DNA of 12,514 nt from an uncultured Clostridia bacterium (GTDB taxonomy: Bacteria; Bacillota; Clostridia; Lachnospirales; Bianqueaceae): NCBI GenBank assembly GCA_947570515.1, contig CANOUM010000034.1, positions 1-12,514 of the forward strand, in the 5' to 3' direction. Shown piece after piece: positions 12,503 to 12,514 of this stretch. The notes beneath the pieces were generated by a model. That model made no database searches. It had not been told where the DNA came from and saw nothing but the letters and a program-made list of their open reading frames with translations. The first letter of the stretch is position 1. Each line of letters begins with the position of its first letter. Made by a program: the position numbers and the translations under genes.

Positions 12503-12514
12503 CGCCTCACCCTT

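Noticed and set aside
1..12514. Mobile elements, CRISPR arrays, tRNA or rRNA genes, riboswitches
   Set aside because: No transposase or integrase coding, no spaced direct repeats, and no recognisable RNA genes or leader structures were seen on either strand.

Overview
The window looks like a chromosomal stretch of a spore-forming, anaerobic Firmicute, most likely a clostridial lineage near Lachnospiraceae. The evidence is a spoIIA operon next to a spoVA operon, WalHI-type regulators, a DUF6472-type small cysteine protein, a siroheme/ferredoxin fusion reductase, and frequent non-ATG starts with strong purine-rich ribosome binding sites. No mobile element, CRISPR array, tRNA or rRNA was found. 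Placement is by gene content and remembered protein families, not by a search.

Layout, left to right. 1-189 (+) is the end of asnS. 190-351 holds two hairpin terminators. 352-3282 (-) is the spoVA operon in the order spoVAA-AB-AC-AD-AE, which encodes the forespore machinery for dipicolinic acid uptake and release. 3283-3483 is a 201-bp divergent control region with a Spo0A box and a good sigma-A-type promoter facing right. 3484-5000 (+) is spoIIAA-spoIIAB-sigF, the anti-anti-sigma, anti-sigma and forespore sigma factor. A bidirectional terminator separates sigF from a convergent 860-residue fusion protein (5040-7622, -) that joins a CoA-disulfide-reductase-like flavoprotein, a rhodanese, a siroheme sulfite-reductase-like module and a double 4Fe-4S ferredoxin. 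Then, all on the minus strand, come a 58-residue cysteine protein (7723-7899), rlmH (7915-8394), murA (8502-9794), a walI/yycI-like gene (9870-10727), a walH/yycH-like gene (10758-12119) and a small exported protein (12116-12502). walRK probably lie just beyond the right edge.

How they work together. The left half is a sporulation island. Spo0A-P would switch on spoIIA; SpoIIAA and SpoIIAB control sigma-F; in Bacillus the spoVA genes are later transcribed by sigma-G in the forespore. The right half is cell-envelope homeostasis (WalHI, MurA) plus the ribosome methyltransferase RlmH and a sulfur/thiol redox enzyme.

The most notable observations are two apparent lesions inside the sporulation island. 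spoVAA carries an in-frame TAA exactly where the family reads on, with a complete second half following in the same frame. sigF has no ATG, GTG or TTG at the place its protein homology begins, and that stretch overlaps an unusually long spoIIAB 3' end. Together they suggest incipient loss of sporulation, sequence or assembly errors, or unusual translation. The four-module redox fusion and a promoter built into a terminator hairpin are the other points of interest. I found no wholly new system that I could defend.
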